Numbered from the stretch's first letter, positions 8,462 to 17,713 are shown. The stretch is DNA of 50,350 bases from Bacteroidales bacterium (GCA_017541145.1 JAFXZT010000047.1:1-50350); one strand, 5' to 3'. Translations and numbers: made by a program. Notes: generated from the sequence alone by a model not told the origin.

Positions 8462-9079
8462 TTATTCGTTCAATCTGTAGATTGCTTTTGCTTCCTCAGC
8501 TCTGGTGTAGTCCCAAAATGGACCGACAGAAAGTCTGGAGAATGTCAGACCTTCGTACAACGCATCCACAAATTGGCTTGCTGAGCCTGATGATACAGCC
8601 GCAGGGCTTCGAGTGTACTCGTAACTGCCTAATCTCTTGAGTTCTACAAACGAAACTTGAAACCAGTGCATTGTGCTTGGTGCAGTAGCTTGCGGCAACT
8701 CGTTGATTTTGTCTTTTGACTTTTTGTAATAAATCTTTGAGTTTGTGGCTTCGGCTTCGCTATAGAACGGACCTATTGTTACTTGTCTGTGAGCGATTCC
8801 CCACCAAACGGCTTTTGAAAATCCTTTGATTGAGCCGATTACAGCTTTTGTACCGGTTCCCATAATTTCTATTTCTTTGCGTTTGCTGTCGATTCTCATG
8901 CGGATAAAATACCAGTAAACGTCAGGTTCCGGGTCGCCGTCTTCATTTATTAAATCCGGATTCGGTGACTCCATTTTGGTCGATTGTTGCTTTTCCGGGT
9001 CGATGTCAATTGCCATCAACGTATTGCAAATGAGCATCATCCCCATCATTAGCATCAATATTCTTGAAATTTTCTTCAT
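8462..9079 (-). CDS. Secreted protein with two SPOR-like segments, function unknown
   Basis: 205 aa with a signal peptide (res 1-23, cut after LMA). Two segments look alike: VTIGPFYSEAEATNSKIYY (about res 100-118) and LSVGPFWDYTRAEEAKAIY (about 183-201). The pattern V-G-P-F-x-x-x-x-x-A-x-x-x followed by Y/L is the core of SPOR domains, which bind denuded peptidoglycan glycan strands. Each is preceded by a strand-forming segment (YWYFIRMRIDS and HWFQVSFVELK). If this reading is right, the protein is a periplasmic double-SPOR protein; the match is too weak to be sure. It is monocistronic, with its own long terminator hairpin. Confidence 0.6.
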   Translation of the reverse strand: MKKISRILMLMMGMMLICNTLMAIDIDPEKQQSTKMESPNPDLINEDGDPEPDVYWYFIRMRIDSKRKEIEIMGTGTKAVIGSIKGFSKAVWWGIAHRQVTIGPFYSEAEATNSKIYYKKSKDKINELPQATAPSTMHWFQVSFVELKRLGSYEYTRSPAAVSSGSASQFVDALYEGLTFSRLSVGPFWDYTRAEEAKAIYRLNE

Positions 9080-9223
9080 GATGTTAATTTTTTAATAATA
9101 ATCGATTTTTTGTTGGCTTTAATATGTCTGTTTGAAAAACAAAATCCATACCACACAATTTTTTATACTTTAATTTGCTGCATAAATATCATAAGAATTT
9201 TTAGCGTAAAATTACAGATTTTG

Positions 9224-9231
9224 TATATTTG
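9224..9231 (+). promoter_or_regulatory. Promoter -7 element of the small lipoprotein gene
   Basis: TATATTTG matches TAnnTTTG and leaves a leader of about 34 nt before the ATG at 9272. The -33 region is only TTTAG-like. Confidence 0.55.
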
Positions 9232-9271
9232 CAAAGAAAATAAATTATATAAATCATAAAATTTTACAAAA

Positions 9272-9874
9272 ATGAAGAAGACAATCCTTTTAGTTTCGTT
9301 GTGTTTCAGCATGATGTTTACTGCTTGTTTTGATAACGGCGGCTCAAACAACAATGGCGGTTCTAAAAATTCAACTACCACTACCACAACTGATAACGGA
9401 AAAAAATCAACTACTGAAACCCGTAACAGTTTCAGCTCAAATGATGGAAAATTCAGTATTAATTTCCCTGCACCTCCTGCCGGTCCTGAAAGTTCTATTG
9501 AAAAAAACAAAGCCGGTTTGATGCAAACTTTTACTTACACTCTTTCTGTTAGCGACAATGCATATTATTTCGCATATTACAAAGATTATCCTGTTGGCGT
9601 AATTACTGATTCCAACACTGAAACTATGCTTAAAAAAGAGGCTGACAATTTTATGAAAAACTGCGGTTCTTCTGTTGCAAAATCTACCGAAGAACGTCTT
9701 AACGGCAACAAAGGTCTCTCATTCTCAGGCGTTTTGAATGATACAATTAATATCAATATGAGAGCTTTCTTTGTTGGTAAACGTTATTATCAATTTGGTA
9801 CAATGGCTTCTGACGGCGCAATTTCTGACAAGGATTCTAAGAAATTTATCAATTCTTTTGAAATCGTAAAATAA
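9272..9874 (+). CDS. Small PsbP-like lipoprotein
   Basis: 200 aa. The leader ends in MFTAC, giving a lipidated C19, followed by a low-complexity linker rich in Gly, Asn, Ser and Thr (about res 23-55, with six consecutive Thr). The folded part starts at GKFSINFPAPP and ends with FINSFEIVK. The order of FSINFP, a central FAYYKDYP strand, MRAFFVGKRYYQF and the final KFINSFEI is that of PsbP-like / DUF1795-like domains, which are common in lipoproteins of the Bacteroidota. Function unknown. It is monocistronic between its own promoter and a strong bidirectional terminator. Confidence 0.7.
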   Translation: MKKTILLVSLCFSMMFTACFDNGGSNNNGGSKNSTTTTTTDNGKKSTTETRNSFSSNDGKFSINFPAPPAGPESSIEKNKAGLMQTFTYTLSVSDNAYYFAYYKDYPVGVITDSNTETMLKKEADNFMKNCGSSVAKSTEERLNGNKGLSFSGVLNDTININMRAFFVGKRYYQFGTMASDGAISDKDSKKFINSFEIVK

Positions 9875-9890
9875 TCGACACTTTTATTAT

Positions 9891-9928
9891 AAAAAAAGAG
9901 ATTGTTCAGACTAACAATCTCTTTTTTT
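9891..9928. terminator. Bidirectional intrinsic terminator
   Basis: A 16-bp perfect stem (arms 9891-9906 and 9913-9928, core AGAGATTGTT/AACAATCTCT) with a 6-nt loop and A/T tracts on both sides. It separates the lipoprotein gene (+) from the DUF58 gene (-). Confidence 0.92.
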
Positions 9929-9940
9929 GGTTGACATCTT

Positions 9941-10855
9941 TTAATGTAACACGCTGCGTTTCAATAAATAAGGAATCAGTATTTCTTTGAAACTTTTGCT
10001 GATATCCGCCGCTACATAATCAATATCAAACATCCCGCAGCGGTTTTTTAAATCGTTACAAAATTCACCGGAAAGTTTTCTGTAAATTTCCTTGTAATCC
10101 ATTGGATTTAGCGAAATTTGTGCACCGGTTTCCATATCAACAAATTTGTAAGGACGGTTCTCAAAATCGAAATCCAATTCGGTCTGCTTGTCCATTACAT
10201 GAAAAAGTATAACATCGTGTTTCGCGTGTCTGAGATGCTGAAGTGCAGAGAAAATTTCGTTGTTGCTGCCGGTGTCCAGCATGTCGCTGAAAATTATTAC
10301 AAGGCTGCGTTTATGAATATTTTCTGCAATTTGATGCAAACAATTTGCGATAGTTCCGGTTTCGGGTTCGGTTGTGATATCGCGGTTTGCAATTGCCTCT
10401 TGAAGCTTGGTAAACAGCATCTTAGCATGTACCGGCGAAATTTTTGCATCGGAACTGAAATCGATATTTTTGTCGAAAAGAGTCAGAGCTACGGCATCGC
10501 GCTGTTTTCTCAACAGATTGATAATTGCTGCGGCACAAACGGCTGAAAATTCCAACTTGTTGAACTTCGCGCTTTTGGGATATTTCATGCTTGACGAAGT
10601 GTCAATAAGAATATGACAGCGTAAATTGGATTCGTCTTCGTAACGTTTTATGAAAAGTTTTTCGCTACGGGCATACAATTTCCAGTCAATATGTCTTGTA
10701 CTTTCGCCTTTGTTGTAAAGTCTGTGTTCGTTGAATTCCGACGAAAATCCGTGGAAAGGACTTTTGTGCAATCCTGTGATAAAACCTTCTGTAACGTGAG
10801 CCGCTACAAATTCGAGGTTGTTCAAATCGGATATTTCTGACAGTTTGTCAAGCAT
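9941..10855 (-). CDS. DUF58 family protein with von Willebrand A-like fold
   Basis: 304 aa, predicted cytoplasmic. Contains the DUF58 hallmark GESTRHIDWKLYARSEKLFIKRY (about res 50-71) and a MIDAS-type metal site DTSSSM (D85-M90), then the VIIFSDML strand. In the Bacteroidota these proteins are usually encoded with a MoxR ATPase and BatA/BatB-type membrane proteins. Here the gene stands alone, which is less common; the partner genes may be elsewhere. The end KSFKEILIPYLLKRSVLH is intact. The gene is bounded upstream by the terminator at 10875-10906 and downstream by the one at 9891-9928, so it is a single-gene unit. Confidence 0.85.
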   Translation of the reverse strand: MLDKLSEISDLNNLEFVAAHVTEGFITGLHKSPFHGFSSEFNEHRLYNKGESTRHIDWKLYARSEKLFIKRYEDESNLRCHILIDTSSSMKYPKSAKFNKLEFSAVCAAAIINLLRKQRDAVALTLFDKNIDFSSDAKISPVHAKMLFTKLQEAIANRDITTEPETGTIANCLHQIAENIHKRSLVIIFSDMLDTGSNNEIFSALQHLRHAKHDVILFHVMDKQTELDFDFENRPYKFVDMETGAQISLNPMDYKEIYRKLSGEFCNDLKNRCGMFDIDYVAADISKSFKEILIPYLLKRSVLH

Positions 10856-10874
10856 TTATGTAAAATAATAAAAA

Positions 10875-10906
10875 AAACTACGTCAACTTTGTTGTCAACG
10901 TAGTTT
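10875..10906 (-). terminator. Intrinsic terminator of the response-regulator gene
   Basis: AAACTACGT / ACGTAGTTT stem (9 bp, with a small internal pairing above it). In the leftward direction the stem is followed by a T-rich tract. Confidence 0.8.
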
Positions 10907-10942
10907 GATTCATGGAAGAATCTATTTGTTGAACAAAAAAAT

Positions 10943-12106
10943 CTATTTGATAGGTGAAGCGTAATCTCTAACATCTTTGCCGGTGATTTCGTTGCCGCAA
11001 AGAATAATCAGACGTTCCAAAACGTTTCTAAATTCACGGATGTTTCCTGTCCAGTTAATTTTTTGAAGTTCTTCAACAGCCTCAGCAGTAAACGATTTAG
11101 GAGCTGTGTAATATTCGCCGCAAATCTGATTGTTGAAATAATCTACAAGCAACGGAATATCTTCCAAACGGTCGTTTAATGCCGGAACATGTATGATGAT
11201 AACGCTGAGTCTGTGATAGAGGTCTTCACGGAAACGGTTAGCTAAAATTTCTTCTTTGAGATTTTTGTTGGTAGCCGCAATTACGCGAACATCAATTTTT
11301 ATTTCCTTGTCGGAACCTACTCTTGAAATTTTGTTTTCTTGCAATACTCTCAACACTTTGGCTTGAGCTGCAAGTGACATATCTCCAATTTCGTCAAGAA
11401 AAATTGTACCGCCGTTGGCAGCTTCAAATTTACCTTTCTGTTGTTTCATTGCAGAGGTAAATGCACCTTTTTCGTGACCAAAAAGTTCGCTTTCAATTAG
11501 TTCTGACGGAATGGCAGCACAGTTTACTTCAACAAAAGGTCCTGATGCTCTGTTACTTTTTTCATGAAGCCATCTTGCTACAATTTCTTTACCTGTACCG
11601 TTTTCGCCTTGGATAAGAACTCTTGCATCGGTAGGAGCAACTCTTTCAATCATTTCTTTCACATGACGGATAGCTTCTGATTCGCCGATCATTTCGTATT
11701 TGCGGTTGATACGCTGTTTCAATACTTTGGTTTCGGCGATAAGTTCTTTTTTCTCGGTAGCATTTTTTATGATAACAAGCAATCTGTTGAGATCCAATGG
11801 CTTTTCAATAAAATCGTATGCGCCTTTTTTGATTGCTTCTACCGCAGTATCCACAGTACCGTGACCCGAAATCATTACAACCGGAGTTTCAATTCCCATT
11901 GCCATGATTTTGTCTAGTACTTCCAAACCATCCATTTTTGGCATTTTGATGTCGCACAATACGATATCAAATTTTCCGGCATTAATTTTTTCCATGCCTT
12001 CAAAACCGTCTTGAGCAAGCTCAATCTCGTGATTTTCGTATTGTAGTATGTCTTTCAATGTGTTACGAATAGATCGTTCGTCGTCTATTATGAGTATTTT
12101 TGCCAT
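10943..12106 (-). CDS. NtrC-family sigma-54-dependent response regulator lacking a DNA-binding domain
   Basis: 387 aa. The receiver domain is res 1-120, with acidic pocket DDE (8-10), phospho-acceptor D52 in [11 protein letters not shown] and K102 in IEKPLD. The AAA+ sigma-54 interaction domain is about res 138-370: Walker A GENGTGKE (167-174), Walker [12 protein letters not shown] (233-243) and sensor/arginine motifs around [10 protein letters not shown]. The sigma-54-contacting loop reads GAFTSA (214-219), not the canonical GAFTGA. The protein stops soon after [14 protein letters not shown], so the usual C-terminal Fis-type helix-turn-helix is absent and it should act from solution. No histidine kinase gene is adjacent. 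A good promoter lies at 12134-12141. Confidence 0.93.
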   Translation of the reverse strand: MAKILIIDDERSIRNTLKDILQYENHEIELAQDGFEGMEKINAGKFDIVLCDIKMPKMDGLEVLDKIMAMGIETPVVMISGHGTVDTAVEAIKKGAYDFIEKPLDLNRLLVIIKNATEKKELIAETKVLKQRINRKYEMIGESEAIRHVKEMIERVAPTDARVLIQGENGTGKEIVARWLHEKSNRASGPFVEVNCAAIPSELIESELFGHEKGAFTSAMKQQKGKFEAANGGTIFLDEIGDMSLAAQAKVLRVLQENKISRVGSDKEIKIDVRVIAATNKNLKEEILANRFREDLYHRLSVIIIHVPALNDRLEDIPLLVDYFNNQICGEYYTAPKSFTAEAVEELQKINWTGNIREFRNVLERLIILCGNEITGKDVRDYASPIK

Positions 12107-12133
12107 TATCTTGTGTCTAAAAAATTGATTTCA

Positions 12134-12141
12134 CAAATTTA
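12134..12141 (-). promoter_or_regulatory. Promoter -7 element of the response-regulator gene
   Basis: The minus strand reads TAAATTTG, with TTTG 18 nt upstream at 12160-12163. The leader is about 20 nt. Confidence 0.6.
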
Positions 12142-12207
12142 CGATATTTATTGAATTTACAAACAAAAAAATTACTATTTTTAGAAAAAATTTTTTTAGC
12201 TACTTTT

Positions 12208-13143
12208 ATGAAAAGAAAAATTTACACATCAGGAGAGACTGTCTTCGACATCATCTTCAAAAACAGCCGTCCACAAGGTGGAAATCCGGGCGGTTCGGTG
12301 CTCAATTCTGCTGTTTCGCTCGGCAGACTTGGGCTTGCGCCGGTGTTCCTTTCCGATTTTTGCAACGACATGATTGGTGAGGTGATTAAGAATTTTCTTA
12401 AAGAAAACGGTGTGAAACCAAAGCAGGTAATTGCTGATTCGTGTTTGCAAACTTCGGTTGCTTTGGCTTTTTTGGATGCCGACAATAATGCTAAATACGA
12501 GTTCTACAAATCTCGACCTAAATTTTCTGATACTCAGCTTTTTACTGCTGATTTCCATGAGGACGACATCTATTTGTTCGGCTCGTATTACGGTATTATG
12601 CCAGAAATTCGTGACGGTATTTGCAACATGATTTCTCAGGCTAAGGACAATAATGCCATTGTGGTTTATGATCCTAATTTCCGCCGTCCGCATCTTAAAG
12701 ATTTACCGCATGTGTTGCCTTTTATTATTGATAATTTTGAGAAGGCTGACATCATCAAGGGTAGTCACGAGGATTTTGAACTGATTTTTAATACTGACAG
12801 TCAGGAAGAAACTTTCTACAAGTTGATGCGGATTAATCCTAATGCTCATTTGTTTTATACAAAAGGTAAAAACGGATGTTCGTATTGTTTCAAAGGTGAG
12901 ATTCAGGAATTTGTTGCACCAAAAATAGTTCCGATTTCTACTATCGGCGCGGGTGACAATTTTAATGCCGGCATTGTTTACGGCGTTGTAAAACACAATC
13001 TTACTAAATCTGCTTTATCCGGCAAAATTGAGAAGGATGTCATTAAGGATATTGTGGAAGTTGCAACTAAATTTGCACAATTTGCTTGTATGAGTAACGA
13101 TAATTATATCTCTCAAGAGTTTGCTAATTCTTACAAGATTTAG
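12208..13143 (+). CDS. PfkB-family carbohydrate kinase
   Basis: 311 aa from the ATG at 12208 (MKRKIYTSGE); an upstream in-frame start at 12151 would add a leader that does not fit the family. This is a ribokinase/fructokinase-type enzyme that phosphorylates a sugar or nucleoside with ATP. The N-terminal substrate region has PQGGNPGGSVLNSAVSLGRLG (res 22-42). The C-terminal PfkB signature STIGAGDNFNAG (244-255) carries the anion hole and the catalytic base D250. YDPNFRRPHL is the central motif. Fructokinase is the closest guess, but substrate specificity cannot be decided. It diverges from the response regulator and converges on a PorP/SprF gene. Confidence 0.9.
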   Translation: MKRKIYTSGETVFDIIFKNSRPQGGNPGGSVLNSAVSLGRLGLAPVFLSDFCNDMIGEVIKNFLKENGVKPKQVIADSCLQTSVALAFLDADNNAKYEFYKSRPKFSDTQLFTADFHEDDIYLFGSYYGIMPEIRDGICNMISQAKDNNAIVVYDPNFRRPHLKDLPHVLPFIIDNFEKADIIKGSHEDFELIFNTDSQEETFYKLMRINPNAHLFYTKGKNGCSYCFKGEIQEFVAPKIVPISTIGAGDNFNAGIVYGVVKHNLTKSALSGKIEKDVIKDIVEVATKFAQFACMSNDNYISQEFANSYKI

Positions 13144-13187
13144 TTTTTCAGCCTATTATCCGAAATTTTAGTTAACTACAAAAAATT

Positions 13188-13229
13188 AAAACGCAACCCG
13201 TAAAGAAATTTTCTTTTGAGTTGCGTTTT
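13188..13229. terminator. Bidirectional terminator between convergent genes
   Basis: AAAACGCAAC / GTTGCGTTTT, a 10-bp perfect stem with a long (22-nt) loop and T-tracts in both directions. It serves the kinase gene (+) and the PorP/SprF gene (-). Confidence 0.78.
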
Positions 13230-13264
13230 TTTGAAACTAAATTAATGAATATATGTCAAAAAAA

Positions 13265-14290
13265 TTATAATCTTGGACAAGCGATAACTTGATGACGTTT
13301 TTTCGCTTTTGCTTTTGGTGCAAATTCGTATGACAGAGAAATTTCGTGGCTGCCGCCGGTTGAGCTCAAGAGTTCTCCGATAGAAAAGTCGTAGCTATAG
13401 CCGATGTTGAGGTTGTAAATTTTGTAACCGATTAATAATACAATTGCATCGAGGTTGCCGTATGATTCCTCTCTGATTGCAATCGGAATACCTCGTACCC
13501 ACGCACCGAGTGTAAACGGATTTTTCGACCAGTAGGCTCCAATGCTGAATTGGTCTGAAAGTTTGGAATATTCGTACAATGCAGCAAATGTTACATTCTG
13601 AAGGTCGTCTTTGTTTCGTCTGCCACGGCTTGTAGTTGGCGCACCAACATAAACTTTTGCACCTCCAAATATTGATACTTTCATATCTTCGTGATATTCG
13701 TCGCGATCGTAAAGTGATGCTTTCGGTTTCAAAAGGTGGTCAACCGAAATGCCTCCCCAATATTTTTCGGAGTAGAATAGTGCAGAAACTTGCATATCCA
13801 AATATGGTTTTGATGCAAGAGGTTGGTATTCAGAAGTTTGTTTTGTTACCAAACCTTTGTCGTCAATCATATCGCCGAAGATTAGTTTTTCAAAATTGAG
13901 GCTTCGTCTGTTGTATTTAAACGAGATGCCGGGTCTGAAAACCCAATCTCTTGTAATTTTTGTGTACCAAGAATAGCAGATATCAATTGTAGTGAGAGCT
14001 AAATCTCCGTCGCCTGCGTCATCGCGCAATATCATTGCACCTATACCGCTGTTCACTTTGTAGAGGTTTTGGTCGTATGCTACTGCATAGGTATTAAACA
14101 TACCGATTTCCGGCCATTGATTTCTGTAGTTGGCAGAAATACGGCTTCCGTTGCAAACACCTGCGTATGAAGGTGCTAAAAATAGCGGTGCTGCGTAATA
14201 TTGCGAGAACTGGATTATCTGTGCTCCAGCTTCTTGCATGTATAAAAATAATGCAAGAAATATTTGGATGAATAAAAATTTTCTGTACAT
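13265..14290 (-). CDS. PorP/SprF family type IX secretion outer-membrane protein (copy 1)
   Basis: 341 aa. The signal peptide (res 1-24) ends in AGAQ, followed by the family start QFSQYYAAPLFLAPSYAG and NYRNQWPEI. The rest is an outer-membrane beta-barrel with repeated GISFKYNRRSL, GGISVDHLLKPKAS and IGYSYDFSIG strands and the late SHEISLSYEF. The last residues are IACPRL; the other PorP/SprF protein in this window ends ILCPAF, so a C-P-x-hydrophobic end is shared. Such proteins bind PorE/SprE-type partners and help hold the type IX secretion and adhesin-attachment apparatus at the outer membrane. It is about 3.4 kb from the second copy and on the other strand. Confidence 0.93.
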   Translation of the reverse strand: MYRKFLFIQIFLALFLYMQEAGAQIIQFSQYYAAPLFLAPSYAGVCNGSRISANYRNQWPEIGMFNTYAVAYDQNLYKVNSGIGAMILRDDAGDGDLALTTIDICYSWYTKITRDWVFRPGISFKYNRRSLNFEKLIFGDMIDDKGLVTKQTSEYQPLASKPYLDMQVSALFYSEKYWGGISVDHLLKPKASLYDRDEYHEDMKVSIFGGAKVYVGAPTTSRGRRNKDDLQNVTFAALYEYSKLSDQFSIGAYWSKNPFTLGAWVRGIPIAIREESYGNLDAIVLLIGYKIYNLNIGYSYDFSIGELLSSTGGSHEISLSYEFAPKAKAKKRHQVIACPRL

Positions 14291-14428
14291 AGTCTCTCCA
14301 ATGTCTTTTTTTACAAAACGTACTCTTTGTTGTTATTATTATGTAATGCTCACATAAAAAGTGTTGTTATTTTCGCTCTGCAAATTACTGAAATTATTTT
14401 ATATTTTTAAAATTTTTTTCAATAATTT

Positions 14429-16348
14429 TTATTCATTACACAAGTTTGGCATTTTTTTGCAAATTTGTTCCAAAATCTTTGCCAAGTCTTGTGTTTCGTA
14501 ATTTATTTCGTCAGCTGCGAGATCTTTTTGTGTGGTATTTTGGTCGGAGAAATCTTTTCTGATTTTTCCTTGCAAATTTTCTCTGTTTTGTTGCATTTTC
14601 AAATAGTCTTCGTGAAGATATTCCGCGTCGGGAGGTAATGTATCTCCGTAATCTTCTTTGAAGTGTTTGTCGATATTCCTTTCTTTTTGTAACGTTATGA
14701 ATATCTGATCTTTGGCTGCTTGTATTGCGTTGTTCAGTTTGTTTTGGGCTTGACGGTTGTTTTCTGCGTCAAGGCGTTGCAAATAGTCGGTAACGCTTAC
14801 ATTTGCTTTGTCTCTGCACGAACGGCAATATGTTGTATTCAGCTCATTTTTAAGCGTTTCGCAATATGCTGTTGCTTCGGCAGAGGGTTGCATGGTGTTC
14901 AGTTTGTTGGTTTTGGTTTGGAAAACTTTTTTGTATAATTCGGTTTCGAGTTTGTATTTCAGTTTTTCCAATTCCAAAAGTCCCTCGGCATCGGGTCTGT
15001 CTTTCGGAAAATTTATTGAATGTAATACTGACAAATCTTTTTCGTAGCGTTTTGCATCAAATGTCGGCGGTACTTTGCCTGATGAATGTTCTATCATTGT
15101 TAGTACGATGTTCTTGATATTCTTCAAGTTGTTGTCACCTTCCAAATATACTTCAGCGTTGGTCATGATAGAATTGTAGGTTGGTGCAAATTCGTTTTTA
15201 AAGATGTTGTCTTTTATAAATTCTTTGTTGCGGGCTGCTTGCAAGTTCTTGAGAGCGCGGAAGTTATTAAAAATCAATAAAAACATCCTGCTGAAATCGT
15301 CGGTTGTACGGTTTTTATAATTCAGGTTGTAATTATTGATACTTGATTTCAGTTCCACAAATGTTCTCAAATATTCTATCAACTTGATTTCGTGATTATA
15401 AATCTCTGTACTCAACAATCCCGATTCATATTGTTTTTTTACTTTTGCAAGTCTGGAATCTATTGTTTCTGAGGTAGTTTCGTCGCCAACTACTGGTTCT
15501 GAAACGTATTTCGACTTGTAGTTTACAATTATGATATACGGATATTGCATATATTTAATAAGTGTAGCAATTTTGTTTTTGTCGAGTTTCGGATTTTCGT
15601 TGCTGTTGAGATATTTTGCAATTTCGGTAGAATCGATGTCCGCTAAGTGAACTCTCGATGGTATGAAACTGTAACAACTGACGGATGCAATTTTTTTGCT
15701 GAAATCTTGGTCTTCGTAAAGACGGATTGTTGAATTGAATTTGTATTCCTTGTTGGCAGTTTTGCAAGTGAGTAGCGAACTGAGTTCCCCGGCAAATGTC
15801 TGAGCCGCAGCCAGCGGTGCTGTTGTCCATTCCGAGATTGATTTCAATTGGGTTGCAACGTAATCAATCAGCTTATTTTCTTTGTCTTGCGTTATTACAT
15901 CCACATCAATATTACAGTCTATTTTACCATTTGACAGCGTTGACAGCGGCAGATTGTCTATAATTCTTATGGCTTCGTAATTGTCAGTGGTATAGGTTTT
16001 TAGTCCCGATTCGTCGCTTGTGATATTAAAGTTGAAAATCGGATAACTTAGATTTCCAAGCGAAGTTCCGTCTATTTTGGCTGTAATAAGGATGTTTTTA
16101 GGATTGTTGAGATTTGTTTTCTTTTTCTTACTTTGATTTACATACAACTCATTTAATAATGTCTGAAATCTTGACCCGTTAAACAAATACAAGTCAGAAG
16201 ATAAATAATGCCATTCGCCGTTGAACTCATAATCCACAGTTTTGGTAAATTCTTGATTTACAACCAAAACATCCTGTGCTTGAGCGTTTAGGCTACAAGT
16301 TGCAACGGCTGCGATTATTAATTTCTTGATGGTTTTTTGTGTTATCAT
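14429..16348 (-). CDS. Large secreted protein of unknown function
   Basis: 639 aa. A clear signal peptide (res 1-25, ending in NAQAQ) is followed by a protein rich in Lys, Asn, Glu and Leu with no domain I recognise. The first third (to about res 250) looks beta-rich and contains pairs such as YHFNGEW-like strands; the last 300 residues are strongly helical with many charged heptads and may form coiled coils. Cysteines cluster in YCETLKNEL and TYCRSCRDK (about res 515-530) and at the very end (KKMPNLCNE). It lies 32 nt downstream of the DUF4105 gene and is almost certainly co-transcribed with it, which suggests a joint role in the envelope. Confidence 0.7.
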   Translation of the reverse strand: MITQKTIKKLIIAAVATCSLNAQAQDVLVVNQEFTKTVDYEFNGEWHYLSSDLYLFNGSRFQTLLNELYVNQSKKKKTNLNNPKNILITAKIDGTSLGNLSYPIFNFNITSDESGLKTYTTDNYEAIRIIDNLPLSTLSNGKIDCNIDVDVITQDKENKLIDYVATQLKSISEWTTAPLAAAQTFAGELSSLLTCKTANKEYKFNSTIRLYEDQDFSKKIASVSCYSFIPSRVHLADIDSTEIAKYLNSNENPKLDKNKIATLIKYMQYPYIIIVNYKSKYVSEPVVGDETTSETIDSRLAKVKKQYESGLLSTEIYNHEIKLIEYLRTFVELKSSINNYNLNYKNRTTDDFSRMFLLIFNNFRALKNLQAARNKEFIKDNIFKNEFAPTYNSIMTNAEVYLEGDNNLKNIKNIVLTMIEHSSGKVPPTFDAKRYEKDLSVLHSINFPKDRPDAEGLLELEKLKYKLETELYKKVFQTKTNKLNTMQPSAEATAYCETLKNELNTTYCRSCRDKANVSVTDYLQRLDAENNRQAQNKLNNAIQAAKDQIFITLQKERNIDKHFKEDYGDTLPPDAEYLHEDYLKMQQNRENLQGKIRKDFSDQNTTQKDLAADEINYETQDLAKILEQICKKMPNLCNE

Positions 16349-16380
16349 ATTTATTCAAGTATTATATTTTCTAATTTTTT

Positions 16381-17550
16381 TTATAGCTGGCGTTTACAAA
16401 ATGCTATTCTTATTAGTCTTAATAAAATTATACAAATTATCGGATAAAATGCGATGTCGTATTGTTGCGGCATTATTGGTCCGAATATCAGCATTATAGC
16501 TGTAATTCCAGCCGTTATTTTGAAATAGTTTTTCCAAAATCCTGTCGCTTTTTTAACATTAAACGCTGCTACTATATGTAACGGATTTGCCCACAAAATG
16601 TTCAGATTCCAAGCCGTAACTGTGTGTTCTGTGAGAAACCACATCACTAAAAACAGTATACCGAAAAGCCCTGTTATAAAGAGCATAACTTTGTCACCCA
16701 CAGCATGATATCTTTGTTTTTTAACTTCAAAATATGTTATCGTAGCCCATATAATAAAAATTAACCAAAAAACTAATGAAGGCGAGATGTAAGTGCTCCA
16801 AGTTTTGAGGTTTACGGGGTGTTGGGCATCTATCGCAATATTTTCTGAAGCTACAATCGGATGATGTTCTCCGTTTTTTATGATTTGGGTTTCGTTGAGT
16901 ACAGAATAGATATAATCCGGTAAAAATTGAATAGTAAAAGTATTTGCTTTTTTGTCAACCGGAAGTCCCATCAAGAGAGAAACGCCGAGTCTGTACCAAG
17001 GCATGTCGGCAATTCTGATGTTGATTTGATCTCTTAAACTAAAATTATAAGTGCTGTCGGGAAAAACTACTTCGTTGCCGCAAACATTTTGTATGATATC
17101 GCGGATTTTGGTAGCGCAATTGTCTTCCAAAAAATTGTATTTATAATACTTGTTTTCGGGGAGTGCGTTCCATTCCAAAAAGTCATAAAGTGCTTGAGTT
17201 TGAGAAGCATTCAGATTTAGAATTTGCTCTTTTACTTTTCGTCCTTCGTGAGAATATTCGCGTTGGAAATAACTGTAATTGTAGGCGGCCAAAGAATAAT
17301 CCAAAAATCCTCTTACAAATTTCAGTACAAAATAATTTTGCTTGTAACTGAATACGCCGTAATTGTATACTTTATCGATGTTTTGAGATTTGCAGACAGC
17401 TCTGAATGCGCAATGTCCGAAAGCTGTGTAAATTTGGTCGCCATTGGCGCATGTCAATACGCTAATTTGCAAACTGTCGTTGTTGTTTTGTGCAGATAAT
17501 GACAGTGTGCAAAATACCAATGCAATGATTGTCAATATTTTATGTATCAC
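16381..17550 (-). CDS. DUF4105 (Lnb N-terminal-like) membrane protein
   Basis: 389 aa from a GTG at 17550. This start places the signal-like segment VIHKILTIIALVFCTLSLSAQ at the N-terminus and leaves room for a divergent promoter; the alternative ATG at 17616 adds 22 basic residues. The DUF4105 part covers the N-terminal half, with LTCANGDQIYTAFGHCAFR, NYGVFSY, LDYSLAAYNYSYFQREYS and LEDNCATKIRDI. Cys and His in these blocks suggest a papain-like (NlpC/P60-related) fold facing the periplasm. About five transmembrane helices follow in the C-terminal third. Activity is unknown. It is followed at 32 nt by the large secreted protein, so the two form an operon. Confidence 0.85.
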   Translation of the reverse strand: MIHKILTIIALVFCTLSLSAQNNNDSLQISVLTCANGDQIYTAFGHCAFRAVCKSQNIDKVYNYGVFSYKQNYFVLKFVRGFLDYSLAAYNYSYFQREYSHEGRKVKEQILNLNASQTQALYDFLEWNALPENKYYKYNFLEDNCATKIRDIIQNVCGNEVVFPDSTYNFSLRDQINIRIADMPWYRLGVSLLMGLPVDKKANTFTIQFLPDYIYSVLNETQIIKNGEHHPIVASENIAIDAQHPVNLKTWSTYISPSLVFWLIFIIWATITYFEVKKQRYHAVGDKVMLFITGLFGILFLVMWFLTEHTVTAWNLNILWANPLHIVAAFNVKKATGFWKNYFKITAGITAIMLIFGPIMPQQYDIAFYPIICIILLRLIRIAFCKRQL

Positions 17551-17643
17551 TTCTTTTATGTTTTTTCTAAATGTAAATCTAATTCTTATTTTGCTAATTC
17601 TATAATAAATTGGCATATTTTTTTTTGAATTAACAGATTTTAA

Positions 17644-17651
17644 TAATTTTG
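17644..17651 (+). promoter_or_regulatory. Promoter -7 element of PorP/SprF copy 2
   Basis: TAATTTTG matches TAnnTTTG. A TTTG lies about 16 nt upstream (17624-17627), a little closer than usual. The leader to the ATG at 17714 is about 57 nt. Confidence 0.55.
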
Positions 17652-17713
17652 CAGCGTAATTGTGCGTTTATACAATGTAAAAAAAACACATGTATAATTA
17701 CCTGAAACAGGTT

